A stretch of 64,000 bases of DNA from Inhella inkyongensis (lineage in GTDB: Bacteria > Pseudomonadota > Gammaproteobacteria > Burkholderiales > Burkholderiaceae_C), in the NCBI RefSeq assembly GCF_005952805.1, contig NZ_CP040709.1, forward strand, positions 2,170,001 through 2,234,000, read 5' to 3'. The notes under the pieces are model-generated. The model was not told the origin of the DNA. It worked only from the letters and a program-made list of their open reading frames with translations, and made no database searches. The number at the start of each line of letters is the position of its first letter. Positions within the stretch are counted from its first letter, which is position 1. Below are positions 7,315 to 15,780 of the stretch, piece after piece. Position numbers and translations under genes: made by a program.

Positions 7315-7426
7315 GAATTGATACTACGGCGTAATGCGTTGGGTTATCAACTTTCTACGCAAAGCTATGGACATAAGTTCTCTTATGTCCATAATCGTCA
7401 GAAGTGCTTAGCCGAAAAATCGTGCA
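7315..7426. other. Putative resolution (rst) site and divergent tnpS/tnpT promoters
   Basis: The 112-bp divergent spacer is A+T-richer than its surroundings. It holds a perfect 12-bp inverted repeat TATGGACATAAG (7366-7377) / CTTATGTCCATA (7382-7393) separated by TTCT. This is the arrangement of a tyrosine-recombinase core site. In Tn4651 the crossover site lies between tnpS and tnpT. Confidence 0.75.
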
Positions 7427-8599
7427 GTGCCTGACATCGCCCCAATCGACCAATTGTTGGTGCCTGAACACCTGGATGGCAGCACCGGCCGCAATCGCGG
7501 CACCGGGCGCATGCAGATCGGCGCGCAGGACGATCGCTCAGCGGTCATTGCCTGGCTGGCTCGCTACATCGACTCGCCCGCGACGCTGGCCAGCTACCGC
7601 AAGGAATCGGAGCGCCTACTGCTGTGGTGTGTGCTGCAGCGCAGCGTGGCGCTGTCAGATCTCACCCATGAGGACATGCTGATCTACCAACGATTCCTGG
7701 CGAATCCAGAGCCGCCGCATCGCTGGGTAATGGCACCAGGGCAAAAGCCCGCGCGCAGTTCGCCGGCGTGGCGACCATTTGCTGGGCCACTCAGCCCTCA
7801 GAGCTCGCGCCAGGCCCTCAGCATCATCAACAGCCTTTTCAGCTGGCTGGTGGAAGCCGGCTATCTGGCCGGCAACCCGCTGGCGCTTGCCCGGCGCCGG
7901 CACAGCCATCGGGCACCGCGAGTGACCCGGTTCCTGCCCATGGCGCACTGGAAGGAGGTGCGACAGACCATCGAGTCGCTGCCTACCGGCACCGAGCGCG
8001 AGCAGGCTCATGCGGCCCGGGTGCGCTGGCTGTTTTCGCTGCTGTACATCGGTGGGCTGCGCGTGACGGAAGTCTGCAACACCCCTATGTCTGGCTTCTT
8101 CTGCCGGCGGGGTGCCGACGGTACGGAACGCTGGTGGCTTGAGGTCACCGGCAAAGGCGGCAAGACTCGCCTGATTCCCGCCACCACCGAACTCATGGCC
8201 GAGTTGATGCGGTATCGGCGATCACGCGGCATGGCGCCTCTGGCCACCCATGACGAAACCACGCCGGTGCTGCTGCCGGTCATTGGACCGATCAAGCGGA
8301 TGGCCCGCACTGCGGTGCATGAGATCGTCAAGGGGGTGATGCGTAGTAGCGCCGAACGTTTGCGACTCGCCGGCGATCCTCAAGCTGCAGCGGCCGCGGC
8401 GCACATCGAGCAGGCGTCGACGCACTGGATGCGCCACACCGCCGGCACGCATCAAACCAATCTGGTCGACCTTAAAGCGGTACGAGACAACCTCGGCCAC
8501 GCCAACATCGCCACTACAAACATCTACGTGCACGCCGAAGACGACGCGCGGCACGACGCCACCTCAAGTGCTCATCGAGCAGGATGGCATGCCCAATAG
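7427..8599 (+). CDS. tnpS: TnpS: tyrosine-recombinase cointegrate resolvase
   Basis: A 390-residue tyrosine recombinase. The core-binding domain covers about residues 35-160 (SPATLASYRKESERLLLW). The catalytic domain has R212 in GGLRVTEV, the K-loop VTGKGGKTR (239-248), H333 and R336 in HWMRH, H358 in LGHANIATT and the nucleophile Y367 in NIYVH, so all expected residues are present. The GTG at 7427 was used because similarity to related transposon recombinases begins near VPEHLDGSTG; an in-frame ATG at 7511 is possible. Predicted role: resolution of the transposition cointegrate at the adjacent 7315-7426 site, with TnpT. Confidence 0.88.
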   Translation: MPDIAPIDQLLVPEHLDGSTGRNRGTGRMQIGAQDDRSAVIAWLARYIDSPATLASYRKESERLLLWCVLQRSVALSDLTHEDMLIYQRFLANPEPPHRWVMAPGQKPARSSPAWRPFAGPLSPQSSRQALSIINSLFSWLVEAGYLAGNPLALARRRHSHRAPRVTRFLPMAHWKEVRQTIESLPTGTEREQAHAARVRWLFSLLYIGGLRVTEVCNTPMSGFFCRRGADGTERWWLEVTGKGGKTRLIPATTELMAELMRYRRSRGMAPLATHDETTPVLLPVIGPIKRMARTAVHEIVKGVMRSSAERLRLAGDPQAAAAAAHIEQASTHWMRHTAGTHQTNLVDLKAVRDNLGHANIATTNIYVHAEDDARHDATSSAHRAGWHAQ

Positions 8600-8823
8600 C
8601 CCGATGGCGCTGGGCTGCGGTAGACGCAGTCCGTCTGCCTGGGCGACGCGATGCTCGCGCTGCTGCGCGGTGCCACGCACACCTGCGGCTCATCCTGGCG
8701 CGCCTGCGACGCTTTTGCTGACCCTGCTCTTAGGTGGCTGCACTGGTCGAATTGCTCGTCAGCTCCCGCTCAACGCTCAATGCGCTGGCTCAGGCCGGCG
8801 CGATCTGAGTTGCTTTGGGCCGA

Positions 8824-11064
8824 CTAGGGATTCGCTGATCGGCTCCTGAGCAGCCGCAATCCGTTGCCAACCACCAGCAGGCTAGCCCCCATGTCGGCAA
8901 AGACCGCCATCCACATGGTGGCGTTGCCGAACACCGCCAGCACCAGGAAGACCGCCTTGATGCCCAGCGCCAGGCTGATGTTCTGCAGCAGGATCGAATG
9001 GGTTCGACGCGACAGCTCAATCGTCTCGGGAACGCGTTGCAAGTCGTCGTTCATGATGACGATGTCGGCCGCCTCCATCGCGGTATGCGTTCCCGCTCCA
9101 CCCATCGCAAAGCCGATATCGGACCTGGCTAGTGCCGGGGCATCGTTGATGCCGTCGCCGGTCATCGCCGACAGGCCGTAGCCGGCTCGGAGCTCGTCGA
9201 TGGCCTTGAGCTTTTCATCGGGTAGCAAGGGCCCGCGGATTTCGCTGATGCCGGCCTCCTTACCCACCGCCTCAGCGGTCAGCAGGTTGTCGCCGGTCAG
9301 CATCACCGGCAGCACCCCGAGCTCCCTTAGGCGCTCAACGGCGCGGCGTGAACTCGGCTTGATGCGGTCGGCAACTGCTATCAAGGCCAGCACCTGGTCA
9401 TCCGATACCAAAAGGGTCACCGATCTGCCCTGCAGCTCATGCTGCTTCAGCCGCGCCTCTAGCGCCGCGCTGCACAGGCCCAGCTCCTCCACCCAGCGGT
9501 GATTGGCGAGCTTCAGTGCTCGCTGATCCACCAGCCCCTGAACGCCACGGCCAGGCTGGGCAGCGAAGGCGTCCACCGCCAGCTCGTGGACCTCAAGCCC
9601 TGCCGCGATGGCTTTGGACACCGGGTGATCGGAGCGCGACGCCAGCGCCTTGGCCCAGCTCTGAAGCGGCGCCACATCGGCAGAGGCTGCGACCGGCTCG
9701 AAGACCACCAACCGCGGCCTGCCCTCGGTCAGGGTCCCGGTCTTGTCGAGCGCCACCACCTTGAGTTTGCGCGCCTCCTCCAGGTAGGCGCCGCCCTTGA
9801 TGAGCACGCCCCGCCGCGCCGCCGCCGCCAGGCCGCTGACCACGGTGACTGGCGTCGAGATGACCAAGGCGCAAGGGCAGGCAATGACCAGCAGCACCAG
9901 AGCCTTGTAGACCGCCTGCATCCAGGTCCAGTCCATCAACCAGGGCGTCAGCGTGGCCACCAACAAGGCCAGCACAAAGATCGTCGGCGTATAGACGGCG
10001 GCAAAGCGATCCACAAGACGCTGAGTTGGTGCGCGGCTGCCTTGGGCTTCCTCAACGGCTCGGATGATGCGGGCCAGCAACGTGTCGCTGGCCGGAGCGG
10101 TGGTCCGGATCTCCAGCGCCGCGGCCTGGTTGACCGTGCTGGCAAACACCTCGTCGCCCGGCTCCTTGTCCACCGGGATGCTTTCACCGGTGACGGCGGA
10201 CTGGTCCACCGCACCCTGGCCTGCACTGACGACACCGTCCAGCGGGATGCGCTCCCCAGGGCGCACGCGCACGATGGAGCCAACTGGCACGCTCCTGGCT
10301 GCCAAGCGCTGCCAACTACCGTCGGCCTGCTGAACCTCGGCATCTTCGGGAGCCAGTGCCATCAGGCTTTTGATGGCATTGCGTGCACGATCAACCGCGC
10401 GCGCCTCGATCAGCTCGGCGAACGCGTAGAGAGCCATCACCATCGCGGCCTCTGGCCACTGGCCGATGAGAAAGGCGCCGGTGACCGCCACGGTCATCAG
10501 GGCATTGATGTTCAGGCGGCGGGCGCGCAGCGCGTACAGGCCCTTCTTGTAAGTGCCGAAGCCAGCGAGCCATATCGCAAACGCGGCAAGGGCCATCTTG
10601 GCGATGTCGAAGGACAGCGCGGCCGGTGCAAAGAACTCCAACAACTCGGCTGCAATGGCCAGGGCCAACGCCAGCCCGAGGCGCGCCATGCCAGAGCTCA
10701 GGCTGCCGTACTCGTCGGCTGCGTGAGCGTTCGCGTCCTGCCGCGCCTGTGCATCGGCGGCAGCCAGCTGAAGTGGCTCAAAGCCGGCCTTCTTGATGGC
10801 CACCTCAGCAGCTGCAATGCTGGCCGCGTCGCCGGATAGCGCCAAGGTCCGCCGGCCCAGATCGAAGCGAAGGCTACCGATACCGGCAATCGGTGCAAGG
10901 GCGTTGCGGATCTCGGACTCCTCGCTGGCGCAGTCCATGTTGGCGATACGCCAGACCGTGCCATCGAAGATGCCTGCACTCGTCGCAATGTCATGTGCGG
11001 GTGATGCGCTCGCTTTGCTGCAGCAGCTGCCAGGCTCGGACTTGGGGTGATGATCTTGGTTCAT
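8824..11064 (-). CDS. Heavy-metal P1B-type ATPase (Zn/Cd/Pb exporter, CadA/ZntA-like)
   Basis: A 746-residue inner-membrane pump. In order: a Cys/His-rich N-terminus (PGSCCSK); one heavy-metal-associated domain with the motif NMDCASEE (C45), the DCxxEE form usual in Zn/Cd/Pb pumps; eight predicted membrane helices; the TGES actuator loop; the intramembrane CPC motif in IACPCALVISTP; the phosphorylation site DKTGTLTEG; the SDHPVSKA nucleotide-binding motif; and GDGINDAPALA. Length is normal for the family. It is transcribed away from czcE with a divergent 190-bp spacer that carries a perfect CopR/CusR-type box. The exact metal cannot be read from sequence; Cd/Zn/Pb is the family expectation. 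Confidence 0.92.
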   Translation of the reverse strand: MNQDHHPKSEPGSCCSKASASPAHDIATSAGIFDGTVWRIANMDCASEESEIRNALAPIAGIGSLRFDLGRRTLALSGDAASIAAAEVAIKKAGFEPLQLAAADAQARQDANAHAADEYGSLSSGMARLGLALALAIAAELLEFFAPAALSFDIAKMALAAFAIWLAGFGTYKKGLYALRARRLNINALMTVAVTGAFLIGQWPEAAMVMALYAFAELIEARAVDRARNAIKSLMALAPEDAEVQQADGSWQRLAARSVPVGSIVRVRPGERIPLDGVVSAGQGAVDQSAVTGESIPVDKEPGDEVFASTVNQAAALEIRTTAPASDTLLARIIRAVEEAQGSRAPTQRLVDRFAAVYTPTIFVLALLVATLTPWLMDWTWMQAVYKALVLLVIACPCALVISTPVTVVSGLAAAARRGVLIKGGAYLEEARKLKVVALDKTGTLTEGRPRLVVFEPVAASADVAPLQSWAKALASRSDHPVSKAIAAGLEVHELAVDAFAAQPGRGVQGLVDQRALKLANHRWVEELGLCSAALEARLKQHELQGRSVTLLVSDDQVLALIAVADRIKPSSRRAVERLRELGVLPVMLTGDNLLTAEAVGKEAGISEIRGPLLPDEKLKAIDELRAGYGLSAMTGDGINDAPALARSDIGFAMGGAGTHTAMEAADIVIMNDDLQRVPETIELSRRTHSILLQNISLALGIKAVFLVLAVFGNATMWMAVFADMGASLLVVGNGLRLLRSRSANP

Positions 11065-11134
11065 GCCGTGATTTCAATCCCTGAAGCCGCTACAAGGTCA
11101 AGCTCTCGGTGCGCGGTGGCGGAGAGGCCCCGAG

Positions 11135-11150
11135 ATGACAAATTTGTCAT
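11135..11150. promoter_or_regulatory. CopR/CusR-type operator
   Basis: The perfect 16-bp palindrome ATGACAAATTTGTCAT matches the known CusR/CopR box pattern TGACAnnTTGTCA. It lies between the ATPase gene and czcE, 107 bp before the czcE start. The response regulator at 14261-14953 is the obvious candidate to bind it. Confidence 0.75.
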
Positions 11151-11256
11151 GTGAGTGACGGACGCCTGTCGAGGCCCGATTTCTAGAGTGAGCTCCGTGT
11201 TGAAGCAGTGTTGCGCTCTGGTTGTCAGAGCCCTGCGCTCAACGAAGGAGAGCACC

Positions 11257-11604
11257 ATGTCCGTCATCAAGTCATTGACCATCACTGCCGTTGCGGTCGC
11301 CGCATTGGTGAGCACGTCGCCAGTGCTGGCTTCTAAGCCGGAGACTTTTGCCAACGGGCGCTCGTGGTATGGCGTGCCCAGCAGCACGGAAGTCGCCACG
11401 CAGATGGTCGATGTGAAGAGCACGCGCGCCATCAATGTCAACTGCGGTGACACCGTCACCTTCCGCAGTGGCGACAAGAGCTTCAGCTGGCGCTTTGACG
11501 TCGCCAACCACCGAGCCGTCGACCTGCGCAAGATTGCCCCGACCGGCTTCGCCGTCGAGAAGCTGATGGTGTACGTGAGTCCCAGCGTGTACGAGCGGAA
11601 CTGA
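11257..11604 (+). CDS. czcE: CzcE-like periplasmic metal-binding protein
   Basis: A 115-residue secreted protein. The ATG at 11257 follows GGAGAGCACC and opens a signal peptide ending near PVLASKPE. The mature part (NGRSWYGVPSSTEVATQMVD, VNCGDTVTFRSGDKSFSWRF) is of the CzcE family. In Cupriavidus, CzcE is a periplasmic dimer that binds copper. It is downstream of the CopR/CusR-type palindrome and divergent from the ATPase, so it is probably metal-induced. Function in this host is inferred from the family. Confidence 0.85.
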   Translation: MSVIKSLTITAVAVAALVSTSPVLASKPETFANGRSWYGVPSSTEVATQMVDVKSTRAINVNCGDTVTFRSGDKSFSWRFDVANHRAVDLRKIAPTGFAVEKLMVYVSPSVYERN

Positions 11605-11783
11605 TCGCTGGTGACCAATCCGTGAGCAGCACTGAGCCAACCATGAGTTGGCCGCACCAGGAAGCCAGAAACGTCGAACGAAAGATCGATGTGCGGATGT
11701 TGCTTCCTTGAACACCCGCATTGAGCCTCGTCAGGTTCCCGCCCACGAGGCTTTTCATTGTTCCCGTCTTCCATGGAGTTTTT

Positions 11784-12797
11784 ATGACGAAGAGATGGTT
11801 GGTAGCTTGTCCCCTGCTGGTGGCGCTGCCGTTCGGCGCCCAAGCGCAAAGCAGCGTGACCCTGTACGGCATCGTTGATGCGGCGGTTGCGCTGGAAGAC
11901 ACCGGTGAGCCAGGACGCGGCAGCCGCAAGGTGCTGAACTCCGGCAACCAGTCGAGCAGCCGGCTCGGGTTTCGCGGTAGCGAAGACCTTGGCGCGGGCC
12001 TCAAGGCCGTGTTCAATCTTGAATCTGGCGTCTCGCTGGACACCGGCGCGGCGGATTCCGCTTTCTTCGGTCGGCGTGCCGTGGTCGGGCTGGAGGGAGG
12101 CTTCGGCGCCTTGATGCTGGGCCGCGAGTACGCACCGATTGCGGCCGTTGCCGGTGCGGCCGACATCATGGGCCAGGGCTTCTTTGGCACGAACCTTGGC
12201 GCATTCGCAAGCAATCGACTGACCCGCCGGCTGAGCAACTCCGTCACCTACGTGACGCCGCGCTTCAACGGGCTGAGGGCAAGCATCGCCGCGAGCCCCA
12301 GCGAGGGCGCCAGCGGCGCAACCCGAGTGTTGGGCAGCGCCGTCGAGTTCAATGCCGGACGTCTGTACGCCGGCGGTGGATATCACGACGTCGAGCGTCT
12401 CAACGGGCTCAAAGACAAGGAGTACGCGCTGGGCTTTGGCTACGGCATCGGTGATGTCGATGTAAAGGGCAATTACCTGGTCGCCGACCCCAGTGGTGCC
12501 GGCAACAAGTTCGAGCAGTTCAACATCGGCGCTTCGATCGGGCTGGGCAAGGGGCGCCTGTTCGGCAACGTCCAGTCCAACCGATTGGAGGGGGGCGCAA
12601 AGGGGACGGCGCTTGCCGCGACCTACTCCTACGAGTTGTCGCGGCGCACCAATGTCTACGCCTCCTACGCGCGGCTGAGCAATAACGCCAGCGGTCGCTT
12701 TGGGCTTAACTCGTCGAGCACCAGCGTGACCCCAGCCGCCAGCGCGCCCGGCGCCGATCCGTCGGTGATGGCGCTCGGCGTTCGCCATCGGTTCTGA
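11784..12797 (+). CDS. Gram-negative general porin (trimeric, Burkholderiales type)
   Basis: A 337-residue outer-membrane porin. The ATG at 11784 opens a signal peptide (ACPLLVALPFGAQAQ). SSVTLYGIVDAAVAL follows, the standard first strand of betaproteobacterial porins, with SSRLGFRGSEDLGAGLKAVF, repeated beta-strand patterns and a C-terminal phenylalanine (GVRHRF) for outer-membrane assembly. It lies 179 bp downstream of czcE on the same strand. A porin inside a metal-resistance block is not a canonical czc component. It may change outer-membrane permeability under metal stress or simply be a passenger. Confidence 0.9.
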   Translation: MTKRWLVACPLLVALPFGAQAQSSVTLYGIVDAAVALEDTGEPGRGSRKVLNSGNQSSSRLGFRGSEDLGAGLKAVFNLESGVSLDTGAADSAFFGRRAVVGLEGGFGALMLGREYAPIAAVAGAADIMGQGFFGTNLGAFASNRLTRRLSNSVTYVTPRFNGLRASIAASPSEGASGATRVLGSAVEFNAGRLYAGGGYHDVERLNGLKDKEYALGFGYGIGDVDVKGNYLVADPSGAGNKFEQFNIGASIGLGKGRLFGNVQSNRLEGGAKGTALAATYSYELSRRTNVYASYARLSNNASGRFGLNSSSTSVTPAASAPGADPSVMALGVRHRF

Positions 12798-12884
12798 TCG
12801 GGCTTGCGACACAGTCCGCTCACAACAAGCGAGGCACAACAGCGAGCCTCGCTACCCAGCCAACTGAGCGTTGCCCATCAGCGC

Positions 12885-14264
12885 TCATGAGGGGGACCCG
12901 GTATGTATCTGCTCCAGCGCCCGATGGGCCTGGGGCAGGTACATGCCGACCTGTGTGCGCCCCGCATCGGAATACGCGAAGGTTCGACCCCCATGCATGC
13001 TTGCAATCGCATCGACGATAGCCAGACCGAGCCCGTGGTTGACGTCGCTTCGGGAGCGGGCGTGGTCAGCTCGGTAGAAGCGTTCAAAGATCCGGCGTAG
13101 CTCGGCCGCCGAAATGACTGGACCCTGGTTCTCTACCGCAACCGCCCACTCGTCGCTGCCGGCGGTCTCAATCCGGATGTAGATGCTTGAGCCGCCCTCG
13201 GCGTAGCGGGTTGCATTGCTGAGGAGGTTGGACAAGGCGCGTCGCATCAGGCCCGTATCCAGCACGATCTGTGCATCGCCGATGACCACAACCTGAACGC
13301 CGGCTTCTTGCAGAGCAGCGTCGTGAAAGTCAACCACCTCTAGTGCAATCTGCCGCAGCGATACGGCTGCACCTTGGCGAATCCGCCCGCCCTGGTCGGC
13401 CTTGGCCAGAAACAGCATGTCTCGGACGATGCCAGCCATGCGATCCAAGTCTTCCAAGTTGCGGGCCAGGATCTCGCGCAGCTCGTCAATGCTGCGCGTG
13501 CGCTGCAGCCCGAGCTGACAGCTGCCGATGAGCACCGACAGCGGCGTGTTGAGTTCATGTGCCACATCGGCATTGAAGGCCTCCAGTTGCCGATAGGCCC
13601 TGTCCAGCCGATCCAAAAGTTCGTTGAACTGCGCAATGACAGGTTGCAGTTCTTCGGGCTGCAGCGAGCCGTCCAGACGCATGTCCAAGCGGTCGGCTCG
13701 CAGATGCCGCAACTGCTGCACCAGCCCGTGCAAGGGCGCCATGGCCTGACGAACCATCCACGAACTGCCGGCAGAAACGATCACCGCGCCAGCCAGCGCG
13801 CAAACGCCCAGAATCCAAGCCAAGCGTCTCAGCAACTCCGCATCGCTGGCGGTATCCATGTACAGGGTCGCGGCGCTGGGGCCGGTGCCAAAGCCCTCCC
13901 CACTGACCACGAACTCAAGCCGCTTAGCTTGACGGTAGTCAGGCTCTGGCTGCATCCCTGCCGACAAAAATCGGCCATCAGCGAGTTTCAGCACCAAGCC
14001 CATTTCCTCGTGGCCGATCAGAAAGTCTTTGAGCATGTGCTCAAGCGCCGGCTTGTCGGCATTGGCGGACGTCTTGGCTAGCAGGTGGCGCACCATGGCC
14101 TTCTTTTCCACTAGGGTGGCGTCCTGTCGGTCCGACAAGGTCAACGAGGTGGCGACGTAGACGAGCGCACAGACCAGACCGAGGATGGCGAATGCCTGGA
14201 TGGCCAGTCCTAGGCTCAGGCTTCTTGAAAGCGATTGACCCTGTGCCGCGATGGCTGCGCTCAT
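12885..14264 (-). CDS. czcS: CzcS/CusS-type heavy-metal sensor histidine kinase
   Basis: A 459-residue inner-membrane kinase. A first membrane helix lies at about 22-42 and a periplasmic sensor of roughly 100 residues follows. A second helix at about 150-170 leads to HAMP and a HisKA domain with the phospho-acceptor H236 in ADVAHELNTPLSVLIG. The ATPase domain has LLSNATRYAEGG and GLGLAIVDAIASMHGG. The start codon overlaps the stop of czcR as ATGA, so the pair is co-translated. It is the last gene of the long minus-strand metal operon. The ligand (Cu, Ag, Zn, Cd or Co) is not determinable from sequence. Confidence 0.9.
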   Translation of the reverse strand: MSAAIAAQGQSLSRSLSLGLAIQAFAILGLVCALVYVATSLTLSDRQDATLVEKKAMVRHLLAKTSANADKPALEHMLKDFLIGHEEMGLVLKLADGRFLSAGMQPEPDYRQAKRLEFVVSGEGFGTGPSAATLYMDTASDAELLRRLAWILGVCALAGAVIVSAGSSWMVRQAMAPLHGLVQQLRHLRADRLDMRLDGSLQPEELQPVIAQFNELLDRLDRAYRQLEAFNADVAHELNTPLSVLIGSCQLGLQRTRSIDELREILARNLEDLDRMAGIVRDMLFLAKADQGGRIRQGAAVSLRQIALEVVDFHDAALQEAGVQVVVIGDAQIVLDTGLMRRALSNLLSNATRYAEGGSSIYIRIETAGSDEWAVAVENQGPVISAAELRRIFERFYRADHARSRSDVNHGLGLAIVDAIASMHGGRTFAYSDAGRTQVGMYLPQAHRALEQIHTGSPS

Positions 14265-14953
14265 GGTTCGCGCGCCTCCAGCACATAGCCCATCCCCCGC
14301 GCGGTATGCAGCAGCGGCCGATCAAAAGGTACGTCCAGCTTGCCGCGCAGTCGTCGAACGGCAACCTCAACGACGTTGGTTTCGCTGTCGAAGTTCATAT
14401 CCCAAACCAGAGAGGCAATCTCGGTCCGGCTCAGAACCTCGCCCTGACGTCGCATCAGCAGGGTAAGGAGGTTGAACTCCTTGGCCGTCAGCTCGATGCG
14501 TCGTCCCTGGCGCACGACCTTTCGCCTCAACAGATCCAGCTCTAGATCGGCGAGCTTGAGGGTCGTCCCGGCGCCGACATGCGCTTCCTCGGCATGTGGG
14601 CGCCTGCGCAGCAGCGCCTGAATGCGTGCCAGGAGCTCGGGAAACGCGAAGGGCTTGAGCAAGTAGTCGTCTGCACCAGCCTGCAAGCCGGTGACACGAT
14701 CATCGACATCGGCACGCGCCGTCAGCATCAGCACCGGCGTGTGATGGGTGCCGCGAAAAGCCTTGAGGAAGGCGATGCCGTCGATGCCGGGCAGCATGCG
14801 GTCCAGCACGACCAGGTCGTGAGCGTTCGTCGTAGCCGCATGCAGGCCGTCGACGCCGTTGTGAGCGATCTCCACCGTGTAACCTGCCTCGGTCAGGCCC
14901 TGCCGGATGTAGTTCGCCAGCCTCCGCTCGTCTTCAACTACCAGGATCTTCAT
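14261..14953 (-). CDS. czcR: CzcR/CusR-type OmpR-family response regulator
   Basis: A 230-residue regulator with a receiver domain (phospho-acceptor D51 in DLVVLDRMLPG; conserved KPF near 104) and an OmpR-type winged helix (ELTAKEFNLLTLLMRR, NVVEVAVRRLRGKLD, RGMGYVLEAREP). Its partner kinase overlaps it downstream. The perfect TGACAAATTTGTCA palindrome at 11135-11150 is a plausible target, which fits a CusR/CopR-like DNA specificity. Confidence 0.92.
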   Translation of the reverse strand: MKILVVEDERRLANYIRQGLTEAGYTVEIAHNGVDGLHAATTNAHDLVVLDRMLPGIDGIAFLKAFRGTHHTPVLMLTARADVDDRVTGLQAGADDYLLKPFAFPELLARIQALLRRRPHAEEAHVGAGTTLKLADLELDLLRRKVVRQGRRIELTAKEFNLLTLLMRRQGEVLSRTEIASLVWDMNFDSETNVVEVAVRRLRGKLDVPFDRPLLHTARGMGYVLEAREP

Positions 14954-14995
14954 GTTGGCGGCGGGATGCGGACATCGCGTTGTGCCACCGTTTTG

Positions 14996-15322
14996 TCAAG
15001 CATCGCGAGCCAGTTCGCAGCTATTGACGTTGAGCAGCACCTTGGACTGCGGCTCAGGGGCCTGCTTCGCCGGCATCGGGATGTACTTCCAGCGGGTCTG
15101 ACCACTGGCACGGTAACTCACTGACACGTACTTGTCGCCAGGTCCCGCGCGTTTGCCACAGGCCGGGCGCTGGTACCAGCGCAACTCATCGTTGATGCTG
15201 CTGACCACACCCTTGCGCCAGCCGTCTTCCCAGGTGCGTCCGCCACTAAACGGTCGGCTGCTTGCGCAGCCTGCTAGCGTGATGACCGCCATGAGGGCGG
15301 CGAAGGAACTGGTAAGGCGCAT
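14996..15322 (-). CDS. Small lipoprotein of the metal-resistance operon
   Basis: A 108-residue predicted lipoprotein. The ATG at 15322 follows GAGGAG and begins a signal peptide with the lipobox LAGC. The mature part is basic and contains RTWEDGWRKGVVSSIND and two further cysteines (RPACGKRAG, NVNSCELA) that could form a disulfide. I recognise it only as a conserved hypothetical found with czc-type clusters. It lies between the periplasmic His-rich protein and czcR on the same strand. Confidence 0.75.
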   Translation of the reverse strand: MRLTSSFAALMAVITLAGCASSRPFSGGRTWEDGWRKGVVSSINDELRWYQRPACGKRAGPGDKYVSVSYRASGQTRWKYIPMPAKQAPEPQSKVLLNVNSCELARDA

Positions 15323-15362
15323 GACGGGCTCCTCAAAGAAGGGGGCCGGAGCCCCCGTCAAC

Positions 15363-15746
15363 TCACTTCAGCGTGAAGCGGACATTGGCCGGCTTCTTGC
15401 CGGCCAGGGTTACGGTGGCGACCAGCTTGGTGCCAGGACCGAGCTTGAACGGACCTTCGGCTTCCAACCTGTCATCGCCGGCTGGCTTCAACACGGCCTC
15501 GGTCTTGTCTTTGCCGCTGAGCAGCGTCAGCTTGCCGCTGGCGCCTGCCGTCTTGGCCGCCTTGCCGTGATCGCGCACGTGCAAGACGATGCGCTCGGGC
15601 TTGGCCACCAGCTCCCAGTCCATGTCGCTGGCTTCCATCACGATGCCGCCATGCAGCGGCTTGTGCTCATGGGCTTCGCCGTGGGCCCAAGTGCTGCTGG
15701 CCAGAATCAGAGCTGCGACAGCGGTGAGGGTCTTCATGTTCTTCAT
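15363..15746 (-). CDS. Periplasmic His-rich metal-operon protein
   Basis: A 127-residue exported protein. A signal peptide (TAVAALILASSTWA) is followed by the metal-ligand-like stretch HGEAHEHKPLHGG and a strand-rich domain (WELVAKPERIVLHVRDHGK) ending in VRFTLK. The ATG at 15746 has GGAA upstream; an ATG 9 nt further in is possible. It follows czcA by 34 bp. Likely role: periplasmic metal binding or delivery to the CzcCBA pump, inferred from composition and position. Confidence 0.75.
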   Translation of the reverse strand: MKNMKTLTAVAALILASSTWAHGEAHEHKPLHGGIVMEASDMDWELVAKPERIVLHVRDHGKAAKTAGASGKLTLLSGKDKTEAVLKPAGDDRLEAEGPFKLGPGTKLVATVTLAGKKPANVRFTLK

Positions 15747-15780
15747 GCGAGTTCCTTTCGGGGTTAGGGAAAGCGGTGGG

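Noticed and set aside
8568..8849. A 93-codon frame with a lipobox-like LLLTLLLGGCTG between tnpS and the ATPase gene
   Set aside because: No ribosome site, basic and arginine/serine-rich before the hydrophobic part, overlaps the ATPase 3' end, and no family similarity that I can see.
11061..12839. A 592-codon minus-strand frame opposite czcE and the porin
   Set aside because: It is an antisense shadow in high-G+C DNA; the porin and CzcE on the other strand have signal peptides, ribosome sites and family motifs.
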